NCBI GenBank assembly: GCA_030145435.1
Contig: JAQYVQ010000484.1
Location: 1-31,215 of the forward strand
Source of the DNA: Syntrophobacteria bacterium
GTDB lineage: Bacteria; Desulfobacterota; DSWW01
Reading direction: 5' to 3'
DNA length: 31,215 nt
The translations under genes and the position numbers were made by a program. Below are positions 6,781-15,565 of this stretch, piece by piece (position 1 is the stretch's first letter; each line of letters opens with the position of its first letter). The notes beneath the pieces were generated by a model. It saw only the letters and a list, made by a program, of their open reading frames with translations, made no database searches and was not told the origin of the DNA.

Positions 6781-7815
6781 AAACAGACATTTTCTGCCGG
6801 AAAGCTTCCTCAGGCCTTTCTGGAACGCCTTCTCCTCAAGCTGCCCGCGGGTGATGCTCGCGTACGGATCGGGCCCCGGGTGGGGGAAGACGCTGCTGTG
6901 ATCGACATGGGGGATCGGTATCTGGTGGCCAAGACCGACCCGATTACGTTCGCCACAGACCGGATCGGCCGGTATCTCGTGAACATCAACGCCAATGATG
7001 TTGCCTGTATGGGGGCGGATCCGAAGTGGTTGCTCGTGACCTGTCTCCTGCCCGAGCACGATACGGACGCTGCAGGGGTGGAGTCCCTTTTCGACGACCT
7101 TTCGGCTGCCTGTTCAGAGTTGGGAATCACGCTCTGTGGCGGGCATACGGAGATTACCCTGGGACTCGATCGGCCGATCCTCGTCGGGCAATTGCTCGGC
7201 GAGATGGAGAAAGAGCGATTCGTGGACAAACGCAACATACGCCCAGGGGACCTGATTCTGTTGACAAAGGGGATCGCCATTGAAGGAACCTGTGTTATCG
7301 CTCGCGAGCGGGGCGATTTTCTGCAGGAGAGGGTGATCGGGAAGGTCCTGGAGAAGGCCAGAGGGTTTCTCCAGGACCCGGGGATCAGCGTGGTCAAGGA
7401 CGCCCGGGTTGCCCTGGAGGCGGCGGGCCGGGACATCCATGGCATGCATGACCCTACAGAGGGAGGCCTCGTCCAGGGCGTACGGGAGTTGGCCACGCGT
7501 GCGGACGTGGGCATCCGGCTCGAAGGGGAGAAGATTCCGGTGTTGCCGGAGACAGAAGCCCTGGCCGCGCCCTTTGGGATCGATCCGATGGGCCTCCTCG
7601 CCTCGGGGTCCCTGCTGATCGCGGTGACCCCTCGTGGTGAGGGAAGGGTTCGGGACGCCCTGGAAGGCGCCGGTATCCCTTGTGTTCGTATCGGTCGGAC
7701 ATGCCCGGCGGAACAGGGCCTCAAGTGGGATCGAGGAGGAAGAGAAACGGTGCTGCCCGAGTTCGTGAGCGACGAGCTTGTTAAGGCCTTTGCTAAAGAA
7801 AAACCGCCGACGTGA
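6778..7815 (+). CDS. AIR-synthase-superfamily protein (HypE/ThiL-like ATP-binding protein)
   Basis: 345 residues with the PurM/SelD/HypE/ThiL fold. The N-terminal ATP/dimer domain shows GPRVGEDAAVI and TDPITF, then NANDVACMGADP; the C-terminal domain shows GGHTEI and MHDPTEGGL. Gene layout and motifs are closest to HypE-like proteins, which dehydrate a carbamoyl thioester during NiFe-hydrogenase maturation. HypE, however, ends with an essential Cys (PRxC), and this protein ends AKEKPPT without one, and no hyp genes are adjacent. It is therefore better called a HypE-like AIR-synthase-related protein that acts on an unknown small molecule. The ATG at 6778 is chosen because homology begins there; the upstream in-frame extension is repeat sequence. 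Confidence 0.82.
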   Translation: MKQTFSAGKLPQAFLERLLLKLPAGDARVRIGPRVGEDAAVIDMGDRYLVAKTDPITFATDRIGRYLVNINANDVACMGADPKWLLVTCLLPEHDTDAAGVESLFDDLSAACSELGITLCGGHTEITLGLDRPILVGQLLGEMEKERFVDKRNIRPGDLILLTKGIAIEGTCVIARERGDFLQERVIGKVLEKARGFLQDPGISVVKDARVALEAAGRDIHGMHDPTEGGLVQGVRELATRADVGIRLEGEKIPVLPETEALAAPFGIDPMGLLASGSLLIAVTPRGEGRVRDALEGAGIPCVRIGRTCPAEQGLKWDRGGRETVLPEFVSDELVKAFAKEKPPT

Positions 7816-7884
7816 CGAATGGGAAAATGGACAGAGGATGGACTGTTACAGGCAACGGCTTGTGTGCGAAGAGACGGTGGGTCT

Positions 7885-8472
7885 ATGACTGAGCGTGTTT
7901 ACACCACAGTGGACCTTTCAAAGGTCTGCAAGGTCTCCCTTCGGACGGCGATCCGCTGGGTGGACGAGGGAAAACTGACCTCTTTTCGGACCCCTGGGGG
8001 GCATCGTCGGGTCCGGGAAGCGGACTTGGTGAAGTTCCTGGACCACTACCAGATCCCCTTTTCGGTCAAGCCGAGCGGGGAAAAGAAGAGAATTCTCGTG
8101 GTCGAAAGCAAACGATTCCTGGAGGGACTCCTGAAACAGATTCTTCGGCGCTCCTCCGATACCCATGAGATCGTCGTAGCAAGGGACCTCTACGAGAGTG
8201 GGATCCAGATCGGGTTGCTGCAACCCGATCTGGTGATCCTCGGAACGATTCCAAAGGGGCAGGAAATCGTGAAGTTCTGCCGATCCCTCCGAAGAATCCC
8301 TGAGGCGAAGAGCACGAAGATCATTGTCCTCAGCGAAAAGGTCGCTGGGGACAGGATGCAGGAACTCCTCTCCCTGGGGGTTCAGGCAGTGATCGACAAG
8401 CCCTACACGATAGACGATCTTCGCCCTCATTTGTTTCGAGTGCTGGGAGATCCATCCCGCGCATCTCACTGA
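7885..8472 (+). CDS. HTH (MerR/excisionase-type) protein with degenerate receiver domain
   Basis: 195 residues. Residues 5-50 form a winged-helix DNA-binding domain of the excisionase/BldC type: VYTTVDLSKVCKVSLRTAIRW followed by the wing FRTPGGHRRV. After a short linker, residues 68-190 read as a response-regulator receiver fold. Its key sites are changed: the acidic pair after ILVV is Glu-Ser, and the phosphoacceptor position in PDLVILGT is Gly120; Ser150 and Lys172 (DKPY) remain. It is probably a transcription factor whose receiver is not phosphorylated by the standard route. ATG at 7885 has a GGTGGG site; an in-frame ATG at 7819, three bases after the previous stop, would add 22 residues but has no ribosome site. 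Confidence 0.83.
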   Translation: MTERVYTTVDLSKVCKVSLRTAIRWVDEGKLTSFRTPGGHRRVREADLVKFLDHYQIPFSVKPSGEKKRILVVESKRFLEGLLKQILRRSSDTHEIVVARDLYESGIQIGLLQPDLVILGTIPKGQEIVKFCRSLRRIPEAKSTKIIVLSEKVAGDRMQELLSLGVQAVIDKPYTIDDLRPHLFRVLGDPSRASH

Positions 8473-8544
8473 TCTCGCCCGCTCACCCACTTCCCTCATA
8501 ATTACGGGTCGGACGGAAGTCCTGGCCGGGATGGCATGCTTGGG

Positions 8545-10245
8545 TTAGAAAGGCTCCTGGATGGGCGTGGCCTCTTCGACCGAGGTCTTCTTCAGAGGAG
8601 AGTTGCTCTTCCCCGTTACCAGAAGGGTACCCAGCCTGTCCAAGAACGTGGGCAGCGTGGACCAGTCCAACGCGGAGACCGGAATGCCGTGATACCGGCG
8701 GCAGAGATTGCTCAACATTTCCGGGGCGGCCTTGTCAGCCTTGTTGAATACCCGCAAGGTTGGGATCTCCCCGAGTTCGAGGGAACCCAGCAGGTCCTCT
8801 ACGACGGCCAACTGCTTTTCACAGCGATCCGAGGAGCCGTCGATTACATGGACCAGAAGAACGGCGTCACGCAGTTCCTCCAGCGTGGCCAGGAAGGCGG
8901 CGATCAGGTCGGGAGGGAGATCTCGGATGAACCCCACCGTGTCCGTGATCAGCGCTTCGCGACTCTCGTCGAGGCGAAGTCGGCGTGTTGCAGGGTCCAG
9001 GGTGGCGAACAATCGATTCTCCGTGTGCACGTCGCTTTGGGTCAGGGCGTTCAAGAGGGTCGATTTCCCCGCGTTGGTGTAGCCCACGAGACAGACCAGG
9101 GGCAGCCCGCTCTGATTGCGGCGTGCACGGCGGGTTCTTCTTCCCTTGCGGAGCCTCTCGACCTGTTTCTCCAGACGATGAATCCTGTCCCTCACCCTCC
9201 GTCGATCGATCTCGAGCTTCGTCTCCCCCGGACCCGTTCCACCGATCCCCCCTGCGAGTCGGGACAGGCCCGTGTTGCGGTGGAGCAAGCGTGGCAGTCG
9301 ATAGCGCAGCTGTGCGAGTTCTACCTGGATCTTGCCGTCCCGTGTTTTTGCTCTCTGAGCGAAGATGTCCAGGATCAACTGCGTGCGGTCGAGAACCTTG
9401 ATCTCCGTGAAATCCGTGACACAGCGCATCTGGTTCGGGGTAAGGTCGTGGTCGAAGATGATCATTTCCGCGCCGGTCTGCAAGGCCTGGATCACCAGGT
9501 CCTTGAGCTTGCCCTTGCCGACGACGAACTGCGGGTGAAGGGATGGCCTTCGCTGGAGGATGGTATCCAGCACGGAGACGCCGCAGGAATCCGCCAGGGA
9601 TTCTAGTTCCTCGAGGGATTGCTCTGCTTCGGTGACGCCTCCCAGGGCCACGCCCACGAGAATCGCGCCCCGGTTTTCGGCCCCTGTCTCTGTGTCTGCC
9701 GAAAGGGGGGTCGTTCGAGCAAGCTCCTTTTCCAGGTCGCGAATCAGTGCGCTGAAGTCGATAGCGGCCGCGTCGACCGGAGAGAGGGGCTTCCACACGT
9801 CCCAGGGGTCTTCCGGGCGGTTGCCCGGGGCAAGGAGCGCTACGTGCACGCCTTCCGGCAGGCCCTCGTGACCGACCTCTATGGCGGCTACGCAGTCGAA
9901 CCTGAGGAGGGCCAGGTCGGCCAGGTCTTCCTCGCTCAGGGGTTCCGGCCGGAGGTGGGTGTGGATGTATCGAATCCCGGAGAGCCTCCCGGCCGAAGAC
10001 CGCGAGCGCTTCCGATCGGGCAACAGAATCTGCTTCGCATCTCCGACGACCACTTGTTGGATGTAGCCCCTCCGGTCGACGAGGATTCCGGTCTGCCTTC
10101 CGATTTCCCAGGAGATCTCAGAGAGATAGCGTGCAAGTTCCGGGGTGCATATTTTGGTGAGGGGAATCCGCCTCCGATAGATACGCTGGATTCTCTTGTT
10201 CTGACTGGGCTTCAGCCCGAGAGTGTTGCCGAATATCTTTTGTAT
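8545..10245 (-). CDS. hflX: GTPase HflX, long form, apparent ATA start
   Basis: A ribosome-associated GTPase that splits stalled or stressed ribosomes. From the first normal start codon (GTG, complement of 10051-10053) the protein has 502 residues, but the frame continues upstream for 64 codons with family-like sequence (KIFGNTLGLKP, RRRIPLTKICTPELARYLSE, GRQTGILVDRRG). That segment begins at ATA (complement of 10243-10245), seven bases after AGGAG; an in-frame TAG lies nine codons further up and no ATG, GTG or TTG intervenes. On the 566-residue version, the HflX domain glycine loop GGTGPGE is at about 335-341, a basic coiled linker follows, and the G domain has GYTNAGKST (about 388), DTVGFIRDLP and NKAD. 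It is monocistronic and divergent from the rhodanese gene. Confidence 0.93.
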   Translation of the reverse strand: MQKIFGNTLGLKPSQNKRIQRIYRRRIPLTKICTPELARYLSEISWEIGRQTGILVDRRGYIQQVVVGDAKQILLPDRKRSRSSAGRLSGIRYIHTHLRPEPLSEEDLADLALLRFDCVAAIEVGHEGLPEGVHVALLAPGNRPEDPWDVWKPLSPVDAAAIDFSALIRDLEKELARTTPLSADTETGAENRGAILVGVALGGVTEAEQSLEELESLADSCGVSVLDTILQRRPSLHPQFVVGKGKLKDLVIQALQTGAEMIIFDHDLTPNQMRCVTDFTEIKVLDRTQLILDIFAQRAKTRDGKIQVELAQLRYRLPRLLHRNTGLSRLAGGIGGTGPGETKLEIDRRRVRDRIHRLEKQVERLRKGRRTRRARRNQSGLPLVCLVGYTNAGKSTLLNALTQSDVHTENRLFATLDPATRRLRLDESREALITDTVGFIRDLPPDLIAAFLATLEELRDAVLLVHVIDGSSDRCEKQLAVVEDLLGSLELGEIPTLRVFNKADKAAPEMLSNLCRRYHGIPVSALDWSTLPTFLDRLGTLLVTGKSNSPLKKTSVEEATPIQEPF

Positions 10246-10462
10246 GGGTCGTCTCCTGGAAGGTTGATCCTAACATATTGATTTTTATCATGAAAATCTT
10301 ACGACAGCCGATAAGAAAAGTAAAGGGGCCTTCTTCTTCCGTCGACTTCCTTCGGACAGTGATTTTTGGTATCCTATGATACTCGGTTCGGTGGGAAAAG
10401 AGGGCCTCGGTCGCGACTGAGTTTGAGAGAAGCCATCCAGCAAGAACAGGAGAATCTGCAAG
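10246..10462. promoter_or_regulatory. Divergent promoter region between hflX and rhodanese gene
   Basis: On the plus strand, TATGAT at 10375-10380 is a good -10, with a weak CGGACA at 10353-10358 (16-base spacing) for the rhodanese/MauE unit. A 19-base imperfect palindrome, GATTTTTATCATGAAAATC, at about 10280-10298 lies just upstream of hflX and could be an operator. The hflX ribosome site AGGAG is the complement of 10253-10257. Confidence 0.4.
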
Positions 10463-11029
10463 TTGAAGGGGCGATTCTTTCTTGACGCGGGAACCCTGTT
10501 CGCCGCCGGGCGACGGGGGGTGATGATCTGCCTGGCAGGAGCTGTCTTTGGGGTGCTGTTCAATGCTGTCTCGCCCCGGGGCATAGACCTGTTGGGACCG
10601 GTCCCCCACCGGGTGGCAAAGGGGATCGGCGAACTCAGGCTCGAAGAGGCTTGGGCCCTGCACAAGGAGCGAACGGGCGTGTTCGTTGACGCTCGCTCAG
10701 CAGAGGAATTTGGTGCGGGACATATCCCCGGGGCATTGCTGCTGCCTCTGGACGGCTTCGACGAGGCGGTGGCCTCCTGGACGGATCTGATCCCTCTTGA
10801 GACCCTGGTGATTACCTACTGTGCCGGGGCAGGCTGCGATTCCAGTTGGGATGTCGCGGAGTTGCTGAAGGAGGAGGGCTATTCCCGGGTAAAAGTTTTC
10901 TTCGGTGGGTGGGAGCAGTGGAAGGGCGCAGGATACCCGGTGGAAAAGGAAGAACAGACGGGGAAGGAGCCGAAGGGAACGTCGCTGCTGCAATCGAACC
11001 GGGAGGTCTCTCGGCCGGAGGGAGGGTGA
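10463..11029 (+). CDS. Membrane-anchored rhodanese-like sulfurtransferase
   Basis: 188 residues from a TTG start (10463) that follows AGGAG by ten bases; no better start is in frame. Residues about 18-37 form one hydrophobic segment, after which the rhodanese domain (about 58-165) should face the periplasm. Domain landmarks are VFVDARSAEEF, AGHIPGALLLP, the active loop YCAGAGCDSS with candidate catalytic Cys120, and VKVFFGGWEQWKGAGYPV near the end. Rhodaneses carry persulfide sulfur on that Cys. Three bases separate it from the MauE/DoxX-like gene, so the two act together, probably in envelope sulfur or thiol handling; this is inference. Confidence 0.87.
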   Translation: MKGRFFLDAGTLFAAGRRGVMICLAGAVFGVLFNAVSPRGIDLLGPVPHRVAKGIGELRLEEAWALHKERTGVFVDARSAEEFGAGHIPGALLLPLDGFDEAVASWTDLIPLETLVITYCAGAGCDSSWDVAELLKEEGYSRVKVFFGGWEQWKGAGYPVEKEEQTGKEPKGTSLLQSNREVSRPEGG

Positions 11030-11032
11030 GCC

Positions 11033-11509
11033 ATGGAACCAGGCCAAAATACCGGGATCTACAGGGTGATCGAACTCGCCGCTCGTATCGTGGTGGGCCT
11101 GGTATTCCTCCTCTACGGCCTCGACAAGATCACCCATCCGGACAACTTTGCGCGGGCCATCGCCAATTACAGGCTGTTGCCCGAGGCACTCGTCAATCTC
11201 GTTGCCGTGACCCTTCCCTGGGTCGAATGCGTGTGCGGGCTGCTCCTGCTTGCCGGGCAGTGGGTCCGATCCGCTGCGCTCGTGTCGGCCTTCCTACTTG
11301 GTGTCTTCGTGGTTGCGGTGAGCATCACGCTCGCCCGCGGGTTGGACATCGCCTGCGGTTGCCTGGACGCGGATGCAGGCCGGAAGGTCGGGTTTAAGCT
11401 GCTCGTGGAAGACCTGTTGCTCCTCGGTGCGGCTGCCGTCCTGGTCCTGAAGGCTGGGGACAGGATCGGCTTGCGCTCCATGGTCGGAGTCGGTGAAGGG
11501 AAGAGGTAG
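11033..11509 (+). CDS. MauE/DoxX-family four-helix membrane protein
   Basis: 158 residues, mostly hydrophobic with about four transmembrane segments. It starts ELAARIVVGLVFLLYGLDKITHP, the DoxX/MauE opening helix and Lys, then has LPWVECVCGLLLL and IACGCLDADAGRKVGFKLL, which resemble the cysteine-bearing loop of MauE-type proteins linked to disulfide or methylamine dehydrogenase maturation. The three Cys-containing places (CVC, CGC) suggest thiol chemistry across the membrane, fitting the rhodanese partner directly upstream. Start ATG 11033 follows GGAGGG. The convergent mutS2 stop is 16 bases away. Exact function unknown. Confidence 0.82.
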   Translation: MEPGQNTGIYRVIELAARIVVGLVFLLYGLDKITHPDNFARAIANYRLLPEALVNLVAVTLPWVECVCGLLLLAGQWVRSAALVSAFLLGVFVVAVSITLARGLDIACGCLDADAGRKVGFKLLVEDLLLLGAAAVLVLKAGDRIGLRSMVGVGEGKR

Positions 11510-11525
11510 GAAGCCGACCTTCCGG

Positions 11526-14003
11526 CTATCGATTCGGAAACCCTGCCGGTTCGAATTCCACGACGGTGACGCCGTCCCCTCCCTCTGCACGTTGTCCGGC
11601 CCTGAAGGAGATCGGGTAGGGCACCTGTGAGAGCGACTGCCGGATCGCATCGCGCAGGATTCCTTTTCCCAGGCCGTGTATCAGGACTACGCGCGGCGCC
11701 TGTTCCCGAAAGCCCTTGTCCAGGAGCTTCGAGGTGCGATCCAGCGCCTCTTCCACGGTCAGCCCCCTCAGATCACAACGATGGGACCCCTCTGCAGCCG
11801 TGTTCTCCGAGGCCTGGAGACCCCAGGAGGCCTGTTTCTTCGGAGGGCGACCGGTGTCGTCATCATTCCTGAAAATCCTTTTCTGTACAGCCGGTTTCCA
11901 GACTCTGTCTACCTCCACCTGCATCCGGAACCCCTTTGCTTCTACGACGACCGTGCCCTTTCGGTCCGGCAGATTCAGGACCCTTGCATCGGCCTGCAAC
12001 TCCGGCAGGTAAACCGTGTCCCCACACCGAACCTCTGACCAGTCGACCTCGCTTCCCGCTTCGGGAACCGGGGGCGGTTCATGGAAGAGCCCCTCCTCCG
12101 AGAGCAACGCGTCCCTGTATTCTCTGATCGGTTTCGACGCCGCTGCGCGCGAGGGGGCGTCTCCCGACCTGGCCTGTTGTCGACGTAACCGCTCCAGCTC
12201 TCTCAGGGCCTCCCGAAAGGCCTCGTCCAGTTTGTCCTTGTACTTCCTCTTCAATTCCCTCTCGCGCCTCTCCACCTCTCCGAGTTCCTGCCGGAGCGCT
12301 TGCCGGATTGCTTCGGCTTCCTCCGACGCCTTTTTCCAGTGATCACGCTCTTCCTCGGTCTCCTTCTTTGCGGTCTGAATCTGGACCAGGAGCCCTTCGA
12401 TGTTCACGCCGGTCTCGCCGCGCAGGGATCGGGCCCTGGCGAGAATCCGGGCAGGAAGGCCGAGGTGGCCGGCGATGTAGAGGGCGTTACTCGTTCCGGG
12501 CACGCCCGGGGTCAATCGATACGTCGGCTCCAGGGTATGGGGATCAAAACCCAGGGCCGTGTTTTGGATGCTGGACTGTCGGGTCGCCAGTGTTTTCAGG
12601 GCAAGATAGTGGGTGGTTGCAAGGGTGAAGGCGCCCGTGTCCGCAAGATACTCGAGAACAGCCTGCGCCAGAGAACTTCCTTCCTCCGGGTCGGTGCCGA
12701 TCATGATTTCGTCCAAAAGCGCAAGGCTCGTATCCTCGACGGAAGACAGGAAGTCCACAATCCTCTGGACATGGCCCGAAAATGTGGACCGGCTCTCCTC
12801 CAGGCTCTGGCTGTCGCCGATGTCCGAAAAGATGCGGTCGAAGAAGGGAAGGTTCGAGCCCTCGCCAACGGGCAGGGCAAATCCTGCCCGCACCATCAGG
12901 GAGAGCAGACCCACGGTCTTGAGAATGACCGTCTTGCCCCCTGCGTTGGGTCCCGTGATCAGCGAAGTACGGTGGGGTGGAGTGATCAGGATGTCGTTGG
13001 CAACCACGCTCCCCTTTGTCAGGAAGAGGAAGGGGTGCCGGGCCTGGTGGAGTCGAATGCCCTCGTCACGGCTCAGGGTCGGCACCTTTGCCTCGAGGGC
13101 ATTGGAGAATTCCCCTCGGGCCTGGAAGAGGTCGAGCCGGGTCAGGAAGGTATGGCCTTTTTCCATTTCTGAGGCATCCTGTCGAAGGTGGTCGCAGATG
13201 CCCAGAAGAATCCTGTTAATTTCCCGCTGGGACTCGAGCTGTGCGAGCTTGTAAGTGTTGTTGAGTTCAACGACCTCCCGGGGCTCGATGAAGAGTGTGG
13301 CCCCGCTGTTCGAGCTGCCCAGCACGATCCCGTCCACGAACCCTCGCTGGTTCGTCTTGATGGGCAGCACGTAGCGGTCTTCCTTGATCGTGTAGAATTT
13401 GTCCTGCAGGAGACTTTCAAAGTCTCTCTCCGTGAGATAGGTGTGGAGTCTCTGATGGATCTCCTTGTGGACCTTCTTCGCCTTCTTCCGTAGCGTGGCG
13501 AGTTCCGGACTTGCCTCGTCGCGCACCTCTCCCTTCTCGTCCACGCAGCTTCGAATGTCATAGATGAGATGAGAGAAGGACGGGGCTGTTTCGGCGTACC
13601 GGTAGAGCAGGGGTGCCTGCTGGCGGCGAATGACCAGAAATTTTCGGAGGGCCTCTGTCGTCTCCATCCAGGAGGCAATGTCCAGAAGCTCCTCGGGTCC
13701 GAGGATCGCGCCCTTGTAGATGCGTGGCTGCAGGGGCCGTATGTCAGGCGGATCTCCCAGGGGAAACGAGTGCCCTGCCGCGAGCAGGGCCCGGGTCTCC
13801 TCGACTTCTTGCATGGTCTGGACGGCAGCGTCCCGGTTCGGCACCCAGAGGAGGTCTGCACAGCCCTCGCGTGCGGGAATCGTTCGGAGCCGCTTCTGGA
13901 TCTGTTCAACGAGCCAGGGCCAGTCGAGCTGCCCGAGGGACTCCCCGTATGCGAAGGGCGTGTCAACAGGGATGGACGATTCTTTTTTGCTGTCAGAGTC
14001 CAT
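11526..14003 (-). CDS. mutS2: Endonuclease MutS2
   Basis: 825 residues, near the usual length of about 780-800. MutS2 lacks the mismatch-recognition domain of MutS; it acts on branched DNA or, in some bacteria, on collided ribosomes. The core and clamp helices occupy the first 300 or so residues. The ATPase shows Walker A GPNAGGKT (351-358), the ST motif near SRSTFSGH, Walker B LALLDE (Glu432) and TTHY. Residues about 520-640 are a charged coiled coil. The C-terminus is an Smr nuclease domain with DLRGLTVEEAL and LIHGLGKGILR. The ATG start is the complement of 14001-14003. The gene is alone, divergent from the patatin gene. Confidence 0.95.
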   Translation of the reverse strand: MDSDSKKESSIPVDTPFAYGESLGQLDWPWLVEQIQKRLRTIPAREGCADLLWVPNRDAAVQTMQEVEETRALLAAGHSFPLGDPPDIRPLQPRIYKGAILGPEELLDIASWMETTEALRKFLVIRRQQAPLLYRYAETAPSFSHLIYDIRSCVDEKGEVRDEASPELATLRKKAKKVHKEIHQRLHTYLTERDFESLLQDKFYTIKEDRYVLPIKTNQRGFVDGIVLGSSNSGATLFIEPREVVELNNTYKLAQLESQREINRILLGICDHLRQDASEMEKGHTFLTRLDLFQARGEFSNALEAKVPTLSRDEGIRLHQARHPFLFLTKGSVVANDILITPPHRTSLITGPNAGGKTVILKTVGLLSLMVRAGFALPVGEGSNLPFFDRIFSDIGDSQSLEESRSTFSGHVQRIVDFLSSVEDTSLALLDEIMIGTDPEEGSSLAQAVLEYLADTGAFTLATTHYLALKTLATRQSSIQNTALGFDPHTLEPTYRLTPGVPGTSNALYIAGHLGLPARILARARSLRGETGVNIEGLLVQIQTAKKETEEERDHWKKASEEAEAIRQALRQELGEVERRERELKRKYKDKLDEAFREALRELERLRRQQARSGDAPSRAAASKPIREYRDALLSEEGLFHEPPPVPEAGSEVDWSEVRCGDTVYLPELQADARVLNLPDRKGTVVVEAKGFRMQVEVDRVWKPAVQKRIFRNDDDTGRPPKKQASWGLQASENTAAEGSHRCDLRGLTVEEALDRTSKLLDKGFREQAPRVVLIHGLGKGILRDAIRQSLSQVPYPISFRAGQRAEGGDGVTVVEFEPAGFPNR

Positions 14004-14187
14004 AAACCCTATGTCTCTTTCGTGCTTATGCGTGAAGGTTCAGATGAAGAATGAAGGAGTAGACGGACTCTCCGGAATTTTCTTTACTTTTTTCGAAAAG
14101 ATACTAAAATGATGCAATGCGAAACGCAACCAGGCCCTCGCGAGTCAAGGAGGCGCGAAACTCCAAGATTCTGTTTTGGGTGCTGAT

Positions 14188-15537
14188 ATGGGCATAACTA
14201 TCGTACAGAAGAGCGATCTCAATCGCCCCAAAGACAACCCGAAGATTGCCATTGTGTTGGCAGGGGGGGCCGTCACCGGTGGGGCGTACAAAGTAGGCGG
14301 CCTCCATGCGCTGGACGGCTGCCTCGAAAACCGGAAGGTTACCGACTTCGATACCTTTGTCGGGTTGAGCGCCGGTTCGATCATTGCTTCCCTGCTGGCG
14401 AACGGTATCCGCCCCGCAGAGATGCTGGACAGCATCGAGGGAGGAGCCGATCAGCTGGACTTTATCAAATTTCTCGATTTCTACAATCCCAACCTGGAAG
14501 AGTTTATCAAAGGTCCCTTTCACTTCCTATGGGATTGCCTGAATTTCGTTCCGGACTTCCTGCTCGGGTCCCTTCTGTCCAACAGCCTGCTGAAGGAGGA
14601 TTTCCGGAAGTCCGTCTTCGAACTGGTCCGACATCCTTCCTACGAGAACGGCAGGCGTTTGCTGGCGCGGTATGGGCGAGTCCTGGGGCTGACCCGGCAG
14701 TTCCCATCCCCCCTGAACTATCTACCCCGGGGCATCTTCAAGAACGATCGAATCGAGTCCGCCCTCCGAAGAAGCTTCGAAGCGAACCGCCTGCCCAACG
14801 ACTTCACCGCCCTCCACCGCTGGACGGGAAAAGAACTTTATATTGTTGCCGGCAACCTGGATACGGCCGAAAGGGTGGTCTTCGGATACAACCAGAACAA
14901 CAATCTCGCAATCTCCCAGGCGGTTCAGGCCTCAACGGCCCTGCCCGGGTTCTACCGGCCTGCCCGGATCCAGGGGGTGGACTACGTCGACGGTGGGGTC
15001 CGCAAGACGGCCAACATCGACGTGGCTGTAGAAAGCGGGGCGGACCTGATCATCTGCTACAACCCGTTTCGGCCGTTCAACAACAAGGTCATTGCGCGGT
15101 ATTCGCAGGAGAAGAAGAAGCATGTGGTCGAAGGGAAGCACATCGCAGACCAGGGCGTCTTCTCGGTCCTGAACCAGGTCTTCAGGATCCTGCTGCACAC
15201 GAGGCTCGATTATGGAATCGACCTCTACCGGAGAGACCCGCGCTTCCGGGGTGACATCATCCTGATCGAGCCCACGGAGTACGATTACAAGTTCTTCGAT
15301 ATGAATCCCCTTGCCCTGCGGGAAAGGCAGCGAGCTGCCAGGCGAGGGTATGACTCAGTGTCCGAATCGATCGAGAGGAAGTATCACCCCCTCCGGCGAA
15401 TCCTGGATGCCTATGGAGTTGTCCTGAAGAGGCCGTCCGAAGACAGGGCCTTTGAGGCGAATGGGGCAGCCGGTCGGGAAGAGATCCTGCCCTTTCCCGT
15501 CGGGATGAACAGAGATTATCTCCAGGCTGCTTCCTGA
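14188..15537 (+). CDS. Patatin-like phospholipase
   Basis: 449 residues from ATG 14188; TTG at 14176 would add four. Patatin-fold hydrolases cleave acyl esters of phospholipids using a Ser-Asp dyad. The oxyanion loop is GGAVTGGAYKVG (about 26-37), the nucleophile elbow is GLSAGS with Ser61, and the catalytic Asp is in YVDGG (Asp268). The remaining 170 residues continue with RPFNNKVIARYSQEKKK and an FFDMNPLALRERQ segment, typical of longer bacterial patatin proteins. No signal peptide is visible, so it is likely cytosolic or membrane-associated. A strong AAGGAGG at 14146-14152 is too far from either start, leaving the exact start uncertain. The gene stands alone. Confidence 0.88.
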   Translation: MGITIVQKSDLNRPKDNPKIAIVLAGGAVTGGAYKVGGLHALDGCLENRKVTDFDTFVGLSAGSIIASLLANGIRPAEMLDSIEGGADQLDFIKFLDFYNPNLEEFIKGPFHFLWDCLNFVPDFLLGSLLSNSLLKEDFRKSVFELVRHPSYENGRRLLARYGRVLGLTRQFPSPLNYLPRGIFKNDRIESALRRSFEANRLPNDFTALHRWTGKELYIVAGNLDTAERVVFGYNQNNNLAISQAVQASTALPGFYRPARIQGVDYVDGGVRKTANIDVAVESGADLIICYNPFRPFNNKVIARYSQEKKKHVVEGKHIADQGVFSVLNQVFRILLHTRLDYGIDLYRRDPRFRGDIILIEPTEYDYKFFDMNPLALRERQRAARRGYDSVSESIERKYHPLRRILDAYGVVLKRPSEDRAFEANGAAGREEILPFPVGMNRDYLQAAS

Positions 15538-15565
15538 TCGGTATCAGGGCCAATGACAGCCCGTT

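Noticed and set aside
6778..7815. Call as selenide water dikinase (SelD)
   Set aside because: The N-terminal Cys/Sec glycine-rich active segment of SelD is missing; the motifs fit the HypE/ThiL-like branch better.
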